Positions 23,511-36,660 of a stretch of 64,000 nt of DNA are shown one piece after another (positions within the stretch are counted from its first letter, which is position 1; each line of letters starts with the position of its first letter). The position numbers and the translations under genes are program-made. The stretch is taken from contig VUYV01000055.1 of NCBI GenBank assembly GCA_008711295.1, positions 1,361,085 to 1,425,084 on the forward strand. Reading direction: 5' to 3'. The notes below the pieces were generated by a model. It saw only the letters and a list, made by a program, of their open reading frames with translations, made no database searches and had not been told where the DNA came from. Source of the DNA: Anarhynchus alexandrinus (taxonomy: Eukaryota > Chordata > Aves > Charadriiformes > Charadriidae).

Positions 23511-26500
23511 GAAGAGTCAGGAAATAAGTGATGAAAAAATATTTATCAAAGGTTAATCATATATTCTGCCTCTGGCATAAGAGGATTACCACAGGAAACT
23601 GGAAGGAATTTGTCTCCCCCTGTGCAGCATTACACAAATAGTGATTTTCTTCTAATGCAACGAGCATTGGTTAGTATTAGGCACCAGATACAGGATGTGG
23701 CGAACTAATTGTCTTATCTGGCATGACAAGCCTTACCTGTGATTTATGAGCATGGGTGTGATGGTACAACTGAGCTGTTCTACCTCAGAGTGACAACACA
23801 GATTGGTTAAAGGGAGCTATTTTTAACTTACACTGATATAAGCAAGAAAAGAACAGGGCCTTAATTATACTTAAACACCTGAACTAATTGTGGTTTTCAA
23901 CCTCCTTCAAATTTTCCAGGAGAGGTTTGGGACCTATACAGTGTATTTAAGTCTCCTGACAATTGGTTTGCTTTTCTCCCATACCTTTGGAGTACTCTTT
24001 GGAGATAGTTTGCAAACCCCAGATGTCCATAGACTGAAGCTGGGAGACTTTTGCTTTTAAGGGATCAGAAAGTCTCTGGAAAGAGCAAGTGAGTTGTCAG
24101 GAGCTCATATGGACAATAAAAGCTTTGATTATCCTTATTATAAATATTTTGAATAATATGCCAGCATAAGAAAATTCCTTTTGAACAGAAAGCAGGGGCT
24201 ACTATCTTGGAATAATAAAAGATTTCCACAAACTGTAAAGTTCCAGTATGCACGGGAGAAATGGTTGTGTTTTCTTTAAATATGATATGCTGGGTATTGC
24301 CTGGCATTTTGATACCTACAGTCTTTCTCAGAAGAACAGAATGTAATAGCAAAATGTACCAGAGCGATACTTTGAAGGCGAGCATATATATTACTTTATT
24401 TCTCAGGTCTAACATGGTCACAATTTTATAGTTTTCCACTTACTAGTTTATATCTGGACACAGAAACGTATATAAACTCCAAACACAATCAAGTGGAATA
24501 TGAAATAAGTAAATAAGATAACCTACTATGAATATGATAAATGCATCTCTTTGAATCATATCATTTATTCATGACTTTTTCTAGTTAGCTCAATAAGCTC
24601 CTTAATTACTGTGAGCTGAAGCCCAGGTGAATCAGAGGGACTGATGGAAGATCTCCTTCCATCTGCGTTCAGCTCTGTGCTATTCAGACATGCAGAGCAT
24701 TGCTGCTGAGAAGAGGCTCCACAAATGTCCAACAGAAATCAAAGATACTCATACGGGACTGGCCTGTTGGGAACTCCAAGGCATTAAAATTCTCATTCTC
24801 TTCTACCTTGTTTATCTGAGTGTGTTTAGACAGCACGCCACTCCTGGGGGTGTGAAGGCTGGAAATAACCCTTCCACCTACTACTGCTGTGACCCCTTCT
24901 GCCTGATCTGGCCCCTGAAGTCTACTTAGAAATTAGAAGTTGCATGGACTCAGCTTGACTTCTATCACACCCAGAACCTAAGGTGGTTGTCCTCCAAGGA
25001 GCGTCTCATTTTCTAATTGATTTTCAGGTGCATTTACAGTTGTCAATACCGATTTATAAATACCAGCATGATTTAGCATTTATCTGCTTACAATTCTTTT
25101 TTTTTTCTCCATTTAGTTTTGATTGCAGAGATTGACAGGTGCTCTTTTAAGACCATCCCTCTAACAGAGCATTTTGAGACTGGTTAAGGCAGCGTTTCTT
25201 ATGGGTTTTGTCTTTTCTGTAGGTTCACCAGTAATACCCAGAACATTACGAGACCGTCTCTTCACCCCAATGCTTTTACTGGTTGATGAAAATGTAAGCA
25301 AGGGAAATGTCCTGGTAGGACTTCCTGGGATGGACCTCCACGTATAAATCATATCTAATGTATTAAAAAATAGTCTATACAGTCAGAGGTTGTCACATCC
25401 ACTCATTTTATGAAGAATTACGTCTGCCAGTACTCTGTATAGGTACTTCTTTCTATAATTTGAACTTCAGTAAATATGTTCACTGGATTTTCTGTGGTAT
25501 ATGTGCAAAAAGGGTCCCACGGTGGTGGTTAACATCATCAGACAATTATCAAATTATGCTGGGAAGGCCTTCAACTTCAGTAAAAATAGTAGATATAGTC
25601 CACAGTTTTTCAAGGGAGGCTTGGTTGGAGGGGTTTGCCTCAGCAATAAGACAAAATGAGATGATGGCAAAATGTCACTTATGAACATCGTCTGTGAACA
25701 CACACTCTGTGTGTGGCTGCTACAGTTTAAATTTTCCCTCATTTCAGTGGGTTGGCCTTATGAAGTGATCACAGAAAGATAAGAGAGGAAATAGAGGAAA
25801 GCAATTTTCAATACCAACAGAGGCTTAAACACAAAACAACAGAGAAATAATGATACATTGCACTGTTTCTGATTGGATGGGGAGTTTTCTTCCACCCCTC
25901 AAGGCAGAACTGTAAATACAGGAACAGTCAGTTCCAAACATCTCTAAAGATTACCCAGCAGACTGGGATAATCTGATTATTAAAAAGATCTAACCAGACC
26001 TCTCATATAGCCTAAGGGACCACTGAAGCTTCTAGGTCTCCCAGTGATGCTGGACTGTCCCCTTGGGTTTCCTAGTGTGGTCCATTTGTGGTTAGCTAAG
26101 CTTCCTATGGGATTCGGTCATTATCCTAACCCAGCTAATCACCATTTCCAACAAACGCAGGTTCAAAATTGCCCTCCCAGCTTGCTTGAAATCTGTGCAT
26201 ATAATTCTGCCTTGCTACTGAGCTGTCTTTCTTTTTATACTTCAACCATCGATCCTTTCCAAAATGAGAACTTACTCTGAAGAGAAGCATGCTAATATCA
26301 GGGACTCTGACTCCATGCGCACCTATGTGCACGTATGGATAAAATTCGGATAAATTTTACAGCAAGTAACAAACTGTGGATAAGGGAAATATTTTTTTGA
26401 TAGAAGCCAAGCTTGATAAAAGGAGTGCACACTGTCGTGTCTGAAAGTATGGTATTAATAATTAAGCCATGCAATCATTACCTCAGGATATTATTTCTTA

Positions 26501-29500
26501 AATATCTCTTGCAAAGGCAATACGATTACATATGAATTATATCAATTTTCTACCAACAAAAAAAAATCCACAGAAATAGGAATTGAATTACACTGTCCAA
26601 TTTGCTGTAAAGTTCACTGTACGTGAAGAAATTAATCAAAGCTACCACCACCCATTTTTATGGGAACATAAAATGATGTGAACTTCCATTTTTAATAAAG
26701 ATGCATAGCTCTTTTATGAAGACTGACTAATAACACTATAATGAACTGAAAAGCTACTGATACATTAAGAATGAAAATTTTGAGGGATGTGTTTACTGAG
26801 TCTCCTGTTTCAAGCCAGGCAGTACTTCCATTTGAATCTGCCTATAGATAAAGGAAAAATCCAAACAATAAAGTTGATGCAAACTCTGTGCAAGTTCATC
26901 TCCCACATACATAAATGGCCATCAACATTCTATTTATCTAGTTACTTTCACCTAAATGATCCCTCAGACAGATGTGGTCTGCATTCTCCAGCAGTTTGAG
27001 ACCCTGTGCAGCCATTTCCCTGTTGCCACAAATGCCCGTGAGTAGAGATTTCCAACCTAATTCAAAGGGCTACAAGGCAATGAAGGAATTTTCTTAGGCC
27101 CCAAATCCAGGAGGATTCTGAGCAGCGTCATGCCTATGTGTTCTCTGTGCAGGATAAAGACTTGTAATCAGGAAGGCTATCCTTCCTTCCCCCAAAAGAA
27201 TGCTAATTAATTAAAGTCATTGGATATTAATTGAATAATCAAATAGTAAGCTAATTTATTTTGACTGTGTTCACATATCTTTTGCTCTTTTTTTTTTTTT
27301 AACAGTCTATGGAATGATGCAATTGTCTGGAATACTTGCTTAAATGGTGTTTAAGAGTATAGTGGAAAGCAATGTGGGAATATCTCAATCCCAGCAGAGC
27401 GTTCTGAGAGTGCTGTTCATCTGACCTGGAAATAAGTACTGCTCTCCTGTCCTTTGGACAACCGAATTGAAACAGAGGCAAAATCTAGGGTAAGGCAAAT
27501 TTCTGTGGTGCTTTTTTTTTTTTGTTCTTCTGAACAGTCACTCAGGCAGTTAACTTTGTTCACCAGGTGTTTTCTCATTTCTCACAAATGACTGTCTAAA
27601 TTGGAAACTATCAGAAGTTTGCTTACTTGCTAGAAGTCATCTGGAGGAAATCTTTGAAGCCTTTTATCATGGGTGGTCCTTTGCTTTGGCTCTTCTTAAC
27701 CCTTGTTCTAGTTAATATTTAAAGAAAAACACAACTAAGGGCAATGTTTCATAACTGCGGAGGTAAAGGCCTAATGAATAATAGAATTGCTAGTAATAGA
27801 CAAAGGTGGACTTCTTGATTATATTTACTAAATTAACTTAATCATTAGCATTTGATACGATGCTCAGAGGCACCATATCATGAGTCAGGGAATTGACTTG
27901 TTTACTTGTCTTTCCCAGCTCTGTGAATCTAAACATCAATCAAATGCTAGAAGACTGTTTAGCTAGAACAGTGATTATGCAGTTTATCCACTCTTTTGGA
28001 CGGCTTCTGAAGAGGAAGAACTTTTCATGAGTATCCTCTTCTACTTCCTTGCCCCTATCTCCAACTGCCTCATTCTAAAAATGTCCTTTCTGTGGGACCA
28101 TAAGAGGGACCACATGCCTCATCCTAAGACCACTAAACTACAGAGATGGCAACAAGAGAGAAATACAATATTCCAGCTGGATAATCACCAAGCAGTCTGA
28201 TTCACTTAGTCTAATGTTCCCAGTCAGATCCTGGCAAGGAAATAAGTATGTAGGAGGATGCAAACAGATTAGTTTTAATTAAAATAATAAAAAGGTCCAA
28301 GCCGTGGACCTCAGATTTGAGGTCCTCTTTTTTTTTTCATGAGGAAGAATATCTGATCAGATCTTTCTCTGAACCTGTCCCTCAGGTTTTTAGTCTGATT
28401 TGAATTCAAAGCCACATGGACCTTTTTGGCTGCTTCTAAAAAATTGCTCTGCAAATGGTCAGCATTTTGTCAATCCAGAGCCACAGTTCATCTTCAAACT
28501 CCTCAGCTCCGGATGTGTTCTAGGGCTTAATAATGTTGTCCAAGGGTACCCCTGGGACAACAACCATCTTGATCTTCATTGCTACACTATTCTCATTATT
28601 ACTTACACAGTTTTAAAGGTGTGGGCTTAGGTCAAGGTTCCACTGTATTAGGACATGGACATTTTGGAATATCCCAATGTCAGGATGTTCCTTTTTCCAG
28701 TCAGGGAGCAATAGACCCTGTAAATAATGTTGGCAGAATTTGGGGTCTGCAATGAGGAGACAATTACCTATTGTTATTATAATAATTATCATTTTGGGGT
28801 CTCCTGTATCAGGATTAAGGCTCTGCAGGTGCTGAACAGCATTGATGTACAGAACCTCGATGGCAGCTGGCACCAGCTGGGATCCCATTTCCTGCTCACC
28901 AGAGCTTCAAAATATGTCATTACATGTAGAGAAAAAGGGAGAAATGTTGTTTGTCTTTTAATTTCTCTTAAAATCTTCTGCATTTGTCTACAATGCACCA
29001 TTGACAAAACTACTACTGATTTAAATAAAAAACAAGCAAACAAAATTAAACAGACTAAAATCATGCATACATCTGCATAGAAGCATTTATCAGATTGGCC
29101 CATATATTAAAAGGCCTTTTTTTCTTTCTGCTGAGCTGAGAGTGAAATATTTTTAAAGGCTTGTGTTGTAAACAGAAAATCCATGATTTAAATTAATGAT
29201 TTATTCCTTTAAAGCCAGTGTGGAATCTATCACTGGCATGATAAGATGCACATTGTCTTCTATCTGCATATAGCTGTGTAACTGTGCAATATCTGGCAGT
29301 GAATTTGAAAAAAAAAATCAATTTTGCCTGGTTTCAAGCATATCTCCTGAGTCTGAGATATGTCTCACTTGTTTTTCAAATACCGCTACAAGTAATTTAA
29401 GCTCTGTGTTCAGAGAAAGAACTTGTCTCTGTGTGGGTGCACACATCTGTATTACCTGATTGGCATTAATTTTTACCTATTTTAAACAGAAAGATTGCAG

Positions 29501-29544
29501 TTCTCCTCCAGCATTTTTTTTTTCCAGAGGAAACGATCATTAAG
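23511..29544. other. Intergenic DNA, no gene recognised
   Basis: This is uniformly AT-rich sequence with no open frame above about 125 codons and none resembling a known protein. It holds short T-runs at about 27289-27300 and 27512-27523 and a compact double hairpin at 28294-28325 (see findings). 24540-24640 and 26450-26760 are AT-rich and repeat-free and might include conserved non-coding sequence; I cannot tell. Confidence 0.45.
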
Positions 29545-29690
29545 AAACTGCCTAATCCAAAGCCCAGGGAAGTCAATGTACAGTCTCAAATTTTGGTGAA
29601 GTGTTGATCACATTCCAAGGCCCAGATCCTTGAACAGTTTTAAGGTCCAGCTTCCCCTAAAGAATTGGGAAGACCTGAAAGTCTGAATAT
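29545..29690. repeat. Possible ancient amniote interspersed-repeat relic
   Basis: CCTAATCCAAAGCCCAGGGA, then AGTCAATG at about 29551-29578 and AAGGCCCAGATCC at about 29618 resemble an old sauropsid/amniote repeat whose copies contain TGATCCAAAGCCCATTGAAG-like sequence. The match is partial and judged by eye. Confidence 0.35.
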
Positions 29691-29847
29691 TAACACTGAA
29701 GTCCTCAGTTCTGCATGCATGATGAATATTTAGCTTTCAGAGAATCTGCCAGAAGCCCCCACCAGGTGTTGGCTTGGATCAATCTTGTATCTGATGTAGA
29801 TTTATATCTTCTGTGCTCCAGAAAAGCTGAAGTGATATGCAAGTTAC

Positions 29848-31530
29848 AAGATCGCAGAACAATACAGGCTGGAAGGCACTTCTGGAGATCATCTGCTCCA
29901 ACTTCCTGCTCAAGCAGGGTCAGCTACAGGAGGGGCTACTCAGGGTCACGTCCACTTGGGATTTGAATATGTCCAAGGATGCAGACTCCACAGCCTCTCT
30001 TGGCAACCTATGCCAGGGTTTGATCACTCTCACAGGAAAAATAGTTTTTTCTTGTGTTGAGGTGGAATTTCCTGTATTTCAATTTGTCCCACTGCCTCTT
30101 GTCCCACTACTGGAAATCACTGAGAAGAGCCTGGCTCTGTCTACTTTAATCCCTGCATTGGGTATTCATACACACTGATAAGATCCCCCCTGAGCCTCCT
30201 CTTCTCCAGGCTGAACAGTCCCAGCTCTCAGCCTCTACTCACATGTCAGAGGCTTTGAGCCCTTAATCACCTTAGTGACCCTTCACTGCACTCAATCCTG
30301 TATGTCCATGTGTCCCGTATACTGGGGAGCCAAGGACTGGACACAACACTCCAGATGTCTTCTCACTGATGCTCAGTAGTGGGGAAGGATCACCCCCTTT
30401 ACACCTGCTGGCAAAGCTCTTCTGATGCATCCCAGGATGCTGTTGGCCTTCCTTGCTGCAAGAGTGCATCACTGGCTTGCAGTCAACTTGTTCACCAGCC
30501 CCCCTGGCCCTTTTCTGCCAAGCTGCTTTCTAGATGGTCAGTCCCCAGGGTGTACTAGTGCCTGGACTTGTTCCTCCCCCGGTGCAGGACTTTGCTTTTC
30601 CCTTTGTTGAACTTCATGGGGTATCTGTTGGCCCATTTTTTCCAGCCTGTCAAGGTCCCTCTGAGTGGCAGCACAACCATTTGGTCTGTCAACCAGTTCT
30701 CCTAGTTATGTGTCATCCACAAATACGCTGAGGATGCACTCTGTCCCATAGTCCGGGTCATTAATGAAGAGGTTGAACAGTGTTGGTCCTGGTATCAACC
30801 CTGGGGCTGAGTAGTGACTGGCTTCAAGATGAGCTTCAAGCTGCTAATCACAACCCTTTCAAGCCCAGCACTTCAGCCAGTTTTCAATTCACCTCACTGT
30901 CTCCTATATTTGGCCCATACTTCACCAGCTTGTCTGTGAGAATGTTAACAGAAGACAGCGTTAAAATTTTTACTAGAGATACACCATACCCATTGCTCTC
31001 CCCTCACCCACCAAGCCCATCATCTCATCATGGAAGGCTATCAGGTTGGTCAGACATAGTTTCCTTTGATAAATCTGTGCTGATTGCTCCTGATCACCTT
31101 TCTATATTTCAAATATCTGGAAACGGTTTCCAGGATTAGCTGCTCTGTCACCTTCCCCCGGGCTGAGGTCAGACTGACCTGCCTGTAGTTGCCTGGCTCC
31201 TTCTTGAAGATAGGAGTGACATTTGCTCTATTCCCATGCTCAGGAACCTCCCCTGATCACCATGACCTTTCAGAGATAATCAACAGTGGCCTTGCAGTGA
31301 CGTCCGCCAACACTTGGGTGCATCCCATCAGGGTCCATGGACTTGTCTGTCCAGTTTGTTTAAATGCTCCCTAACCTCCACTGAGGGTAAGTCTTCCTTG
31401 CTCCAGACCTTCCCAGTAAAGACCAAGGTGAAGAAGACATTGAGCACCTTGGCCTTTTCTGTGTCCTTTGTTACCAGGGCCCCATCCCATTCAGCGGCAG
31501 GTCCCCATTTCCCCCAGTAGCTCCCTAGCA
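29848..31530 (-). mobile_element. CR1 LINE fragment, 5'-truncated and decayed
   Basis: Read on the minus strand this is the 3' part of a chicken-repeat-1 (CR1) non-LTR retrotransposon: the C-terminal half of the ORF2 reverse transcriptase region and the 3' end. On the + strand, landmarks typical of antisense CR1 appear in order: CTGGAAGGCACTTCTGGAGA near 29869, CTCTTCTCCAGGCTGAACAG near 30200, GGGGAGCCAAGGACTGGACA near 30324, ATCAGGTTGGTCAGACAT near 31040, GGGTGCATCCCATCAGGG near 31318, and an ACCAGGGCCCCATCCCATTC end near 31473. No long RT frame survives, so it is old and inactive. The 3' end at 29848 keeps only a weak trace of the usual 8-bp terminal repeats. Confidence 0.9.
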
Positions 31531-34345
31531 GCTGGTATGCCCTGTGCTACAGCACAGCATGGCACAGCATGCCATGGCACGGTACTTCTCCCAGCTACCT
31601 AAGAGCACTACTTATGAAAACAAACAGGACACGAGAGAAGCTGGGGCTGGGCTCTGCGTACCTTTCTGCACAACGGGATTTCAAGCAGTATGTGCAAAAG
31701 TGCACCAAGAGCTTCAGAGGCTGACTTTGAAAGTCCAGCTGCGAATTTAATTTTGAGTGATATGAGCTCCAGCTTAATGAAACTGTATTTTCTCCTCTCT
31801 AACAAATACTTTACCTTTTCCTTTGTCTGCCCTGTTGCTTGCCCTAAACTCAGCTTGCTCCGATGGGATGTATCCTCAGCCAGTCAGTCATTCCCTCAGG
31901 CGGGGTGAGCTTCTGTTGCTCCATTTTTGGCAAAATCTGCAGCACAGATTTCTAAATGTCTTGTATTTATTTTATTGCATTTTTTTGTGTCTGTGCATGA
32001 AACCTTATGTTTGATGGGTAAACAGTGGGTAAACATTTTTCATAGAGACTTTTTATTTTTTAATAAACAGAGTAATTTTCTCAAATAGCTCCTTTCTTAC
32101 TCTGCTTCATAATATCATGTGGAAATAGATGGTCTGTTTCAACATCGGGGAACTGGAGGGATAAGAATAGAGACAGCAGTGTGGAAGCAATGGGTCCCTC
32201 TTCTGCCCATATGGTTCAGGTTTGCATTTTGGCTGGCACGATAATGTGATTGCTGGCAGATCGAATGTTTAGTCTCCAGAGCAAATAGCAGCCAATGAGT
32301 TGGGGTGTAATGTACATGTGGAGATGTTCATAATATTCCACACAGGCTGAACCTACAGCAGGAGCGAATTCAGCTGCAGTGAAAACAGAGATGCTGCATG
32401 AATCCTTCTGTCAGCGCAGCAATGGCATTTCCAGGCTTTGGCGTTTGGGAAGGGGAGGAATGTGCCTCTGGGGATGGAGACCGCCACCACTCGCGGATTC
32501 TCCTGCGGCAGGGATTTCTGACTTGCCGCATAGAAGGTGATGTATTCTGATGAGCCTGAAAGTTACATTTCATCACTGCTTTATCACCCGATGAATCATT
32601 ACAGCAGATGAATGTTAATTGTAGCTAAACAAATGGGCATGTCCTCTCTACCCCCAGACAGCTGCCACCGCTGTAAGACATTAGGCAGAGGGTGCAAAGT
32701 GCTTCTGGATGGAAGGGAAGTGCTGCCCGTACCTCTGGAGCTGCATATCTGCAGTGTAATGAAATGCCAGGTGTGGAAGAGCATTTGGAACGGAGCAATT
32801 TCCATTTGCTCCGCGGTTTGCACCGCTCTGGGGACACGCACAGTGCAAAGCTTCCTTAAGAGGTTGTTTGCTCACAGGCAGGAAAGTCTGCATGGGAAGA
32901 GAGTTGGCTTAGTCAAATGCCACTGCACTGGTGTCCCAGGGGCTGAGAGGGTACCTGGCATCGCTGGATAAGGTGTCACCAGGATCGTGTGAGAGGCTGC
33001 TGTACCTGGATGTAGGGCAGAACAGTGCCAGTTCCTTGGGGACCGGCAGTCCTTTGGTTTAACGTTTTTTTGTCCAGGGAAAATAAACTCATCGGGCAGA
33101 CTGGGTTGTTTTTCTTCTAGCAGTTGCCACTCTTGGCTGACCTAGTGGCAAATCTTCTGTAGCTAAGCCACTGAGGCCTGGGTTGTCTGACACTTAATGA
33201 CTTGGATTCCCTTGCTGCTGTTATATGAACCAAAGCAAAGTGTACTGGGGTACCCCATTTCACCTACTTCATGTTTCTCCTCAACAGGATGCACCTGGAA
33301 GGCAGAAACTTGCAAAAAATGACATTTCCATGCCATTCTTGATCCTTGGTCGTAAGACAGTCTGTTTCTAGGAATACAGTTGCATGGCAAGAGACACGGG
33401 CAATCAGATAGCCAGGTGGGCAGCTAACATCTCAGATGTGTTCTTCCTACAGGACATTTTGATATTTCCGAAGGTGCATGACTGGAACAGAAGGAGATGA
33501 GTCAGGAAAGGAAAGGAGCACTAACAACTAGGGACAGTTTTGGCTAAAATTCAGCCACCTGAAGGTTAGATAAGCAGATACATGCATTTTGGTGTGTGAG
33601 AGTGGACATCTGTAGCTGGTCTTTAAAATGGGCAAACATATCAAATCCAAGCATTTGTTCTGTCAGCTTGAAAGAAATATCCAGCATCTGCAGGGAGAGC
33701 CCTGCCCCTTACAGAGGCGCCTCGGCATGGATGAAATTCAGATGGCAGCAAACACGTAACACACAGCATCTTATTCTGGGTACGTGGGCCCGTCTTTGCG
33801 GGATTCACCACCTGGAACGATTTCCCGGAGACCTCGGTTCTGCTGCCGGGAGCCGTTCGCTGCCACGGAGCCTTCATCCCCCCGGCTTGGCTCGTCTGGC
33901 AGGTACCTCCTCGGCTCAGCCACTGACGGAAAGCGAGAGGAGGGGAGCGAGGAGATCCTCACAGACAGTTCAAACGCAGACTAAGAGGCATGTGTTGAAA
34001 TGTCGTCAAAGTAGCAGGAATTCATTTTATTGAAGAATACATATAATAAAGATAGAACAAAGGGACTGAAATGGTGAACAGATGGGCGGGTGTTCTTCGG
34101 TGGCTCAGGAGCTGTGTGAACATGCTGGTTTATGCCCTCCCCCTCTTTCTGCCTTTTTTTTTTTCTTTGGTTTGGTTTGGTTTAGTTTTGATGCATCAGG
34201 GTAGGATGTGAGATGATATGACAGTATATGTCAGAAACTTGGGGGAAAATAAAACCCCCTTTTTTTAACATCAAACTACTGCTATCAATAGGAACAGCAA
34301 CTGTTCAAAATTTGTTTCAGAGCTGCCAAGAAGTGAACATTCACA

Positions 34346-34371
34346 GGAGAGAGAGAAAGAGAGAGAGAGAA
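34346..34371 (+). repeat. (GA)n simple repeat
   Basis: A near-perfect GAGA tract with one AAAG interruption. Confidence 0.88.
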
Positions 34372-35153
34372 GGGAAAAAATATTTTTCCCTGCTGTTTGC
34401 AAGGTGGACACAAATGCAAGCGGTAGGAGGCTGACAACTTGACACATGTCTAATAAATCTAAAGCATGGAAAAAAAGTCAACAATTCACTGTACAAGAAA
34501 GCATTACTGGGATAAAAAAGTACAATGCAACAAACCCCCCACTTAAAAATATATTTCTTCCCAAATCAGTGAAGAGCGTCGACATTAGAGCCTCAATTTC
34601 TCGTCCCCTCCCCGCCCGACGTTCCTTTTTCTGGATTTGGGTTTTTTTTTTTAAACCAGGGGCACATTAGCTCCTGCGCTGAGGAAGCTGAGGTTTGCTG
34701 CATTATAAATGAACGAGGTGCAAAAGCTGAGTCCAGCGAGCAGATGTTGGGAGCTCAGCGTGCTGGTGACAAAGGGCTAGAGTGCAAGAAGCTTCCATCG
34801 CACGTCTGTTCTTCAACGCAGAGCGGGCAAGGTTTTAATTTGACAAGTTGGTTGGATGCAGGGAATTCACAGATCTCAGCGAAAGCCAAACAGATTTGGC
34901 CACCTACCGCATGGCCACATTCAGCTAAAAGGGTAGCAGTTGTGGCAACGTCTCCTGCTCCAGCCGCCTGACACCACGCACACAACGGGGAGCCTCGAGG
35001 AGGCTTGTTTACCGCAGGCGGCAAATTCCTTTAAAAGGCAAGAAGGGGGCAAAATAAAGAAGTGGGAGAGAAAAAATCGTGCTTCTGTTATCAAAATAAT
35101 TAAGGATTTTTATTTCAGGTGGCTGCTTGGTTATTTTTTAAAGCTCTTCATCC

Positions 35154-35172
35154 TTTTTTTTTTTTTTTTTTA
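35154..35172 (+). repeat. Poly-T run (19 T)
   Basis: An uninterrupted T homopolymer. No retroelement body is recognised beside it. Confidence 0.9.
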
Positions 35173-36499
35173 ATAGCTGGTATGTTATGAAATGCAAGAA
35201 TGAAAATGAATGCCAAAACTAATGGAAATTCTCCTACAAGCCTCATGTAAACAGAAACATCAGCATTAAAGTTATGAATCTTAATTTGTGCCACTGAGCT
35301 AAAATTTGTATCTTTCTGCATTAAAGGAATATAGACATACAGCACTGTGTAGTGTCTATGTGCAATACAGAAAACTGACATGGTCTCTCCAATTTATGGG
35401 GAAATTGACATAATTTTGCAAAAAAAAAAAAGAAAAAAGAAAAACCACTTGTGAACTGGATTTTGCATAATGGGATTAATTTGGTTGACTGTCACATCAA
35501 CTGTGCTGCAGAATGCAAGTTAATCACAACATCGGTCTGATTTAAAAGAAGAACGAAAGAAAGAGAAGGAAAAGGAAAAAAAAAAAAAGGTATTTTCTTC
35601 CTCTCTTCAATTACTGTTTCATTTTAAAATGCCCCTGTTTCTTTTGTAGCTGTGGTAGCTCTGGCAAAGAAGGCTGGTGTACATTCGCAATGGCCACCTG
35701 AGTGGTCTTTTTTTCCCTCCCCCGCTCTCCACAGTAAAGGGGGAAATAAAAAAGTCAATAGGTTTTTCCCAGGCTCATGAAAACTGCTTCCATGGCATGG
35801 CACAACTATATGCATTTGATCAACATTTAAGCCGATGAACAGAGACAAAACAACTTTAAATATTTTGCCATACGGACCTCACTTACGGCTTTTTCTTCCG
35901 TTTACCACCCTCCCTGCGAAAGCTGCTCTCGGCACTGGGCTCCCCACTGAACCAGCCCCACCACCCTTCTTCTGCCTGCATCCCCACTCGTGGCAGCAAC
36001 AGCACCGTTCCTCTGGCAGCTCTGCGTAACGCCAGAGAGAGAAGCAAGCATCCATCGGTCATTTTGTGGCTGATTTCTGTCTGTCTTTACAGAGGTATGG
36101 GATGAAGGAATGAAATAAACCTTCTTACAGGCTCTCACATTGTGTTCTTGGCAAAGGTACTGAAAACAGAGACGGCACATGTACATGACACATCACTTAA
36201 GTCCTCTGGTTTCTATGGTTGCAGTAGATTTTGCTTTCAGGGGGCATCCTAGGAAGGAGATAATGCTGCGCAGTGCTCTGGGCACGGTGCGGTTGAAGAA
36301 TTAGCTCTGGGAATTGATCGTACCGTGATAGTGGTGACAGAGAACAAGGAATCGGGGCTGCCGGGATGTCAGAGCAACTTGCGCTTCCAGGGGACGGTGT
36401 CGTGTCAGCGATTCCTGAAGGCCCTCGCACCACACCGCAGCCGGTGACTGCTCCTTCATCTCTGCCTTCCTCGCAACAAGCACACTCTTCCACCCAGTG

Positions 36500-36660
36500 C
36501 AGCGCAATGACTAGGTTAAACAATTACACCACACTAATTGGCCTGTGTCGGTCCTGATGAGAAAGTAAACAAATGCTGCAGAGAAAAGCTGAGACAAATT
36601 GTATCTAATTAAATTGATGAAAAAAGTGACAATATTTTTCCCCGGGGGGAAAAAAAAAGG
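36500..36660. promoter_or_regulatory. Candidate conserved non-coding element
   Basis: This AT-rich, repeat-free block contains ACAATTACACC, CACTAATTGG and TAATTA at 36606-36611 followed closely by AAATTGATG. Clustered homeodomain-type cores in a non-coding block next to a TSHZ1-linked locus suggest an enhancer. Evidence is composition and motifs only. Confidence 0.2.

Larger units (their letters stand above)
31531..36499. other. Intergenic DNA, no gene recognised
   Basis: No known exon is seen. 31551-31581 is a short imperfect repeat of GGCACAGCAT-like units. Simple tracts include (GGTTT)n at about 34167-34186, GAGA at 34346-34371, T19 at 35154-35172, A-rich DNA at 35420-35445 and A-runs at about 35576-35588. 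35180-35400 is AT-rich and repeat-free. 33760-33970 is locally GC-richer with a few CpGs, but not island-like. Confidence 0.4.

Noticed and set aside
29837..31139. Several + strand frames as host exons
   Set aside because: They are antisense reading of the decayed CR1.
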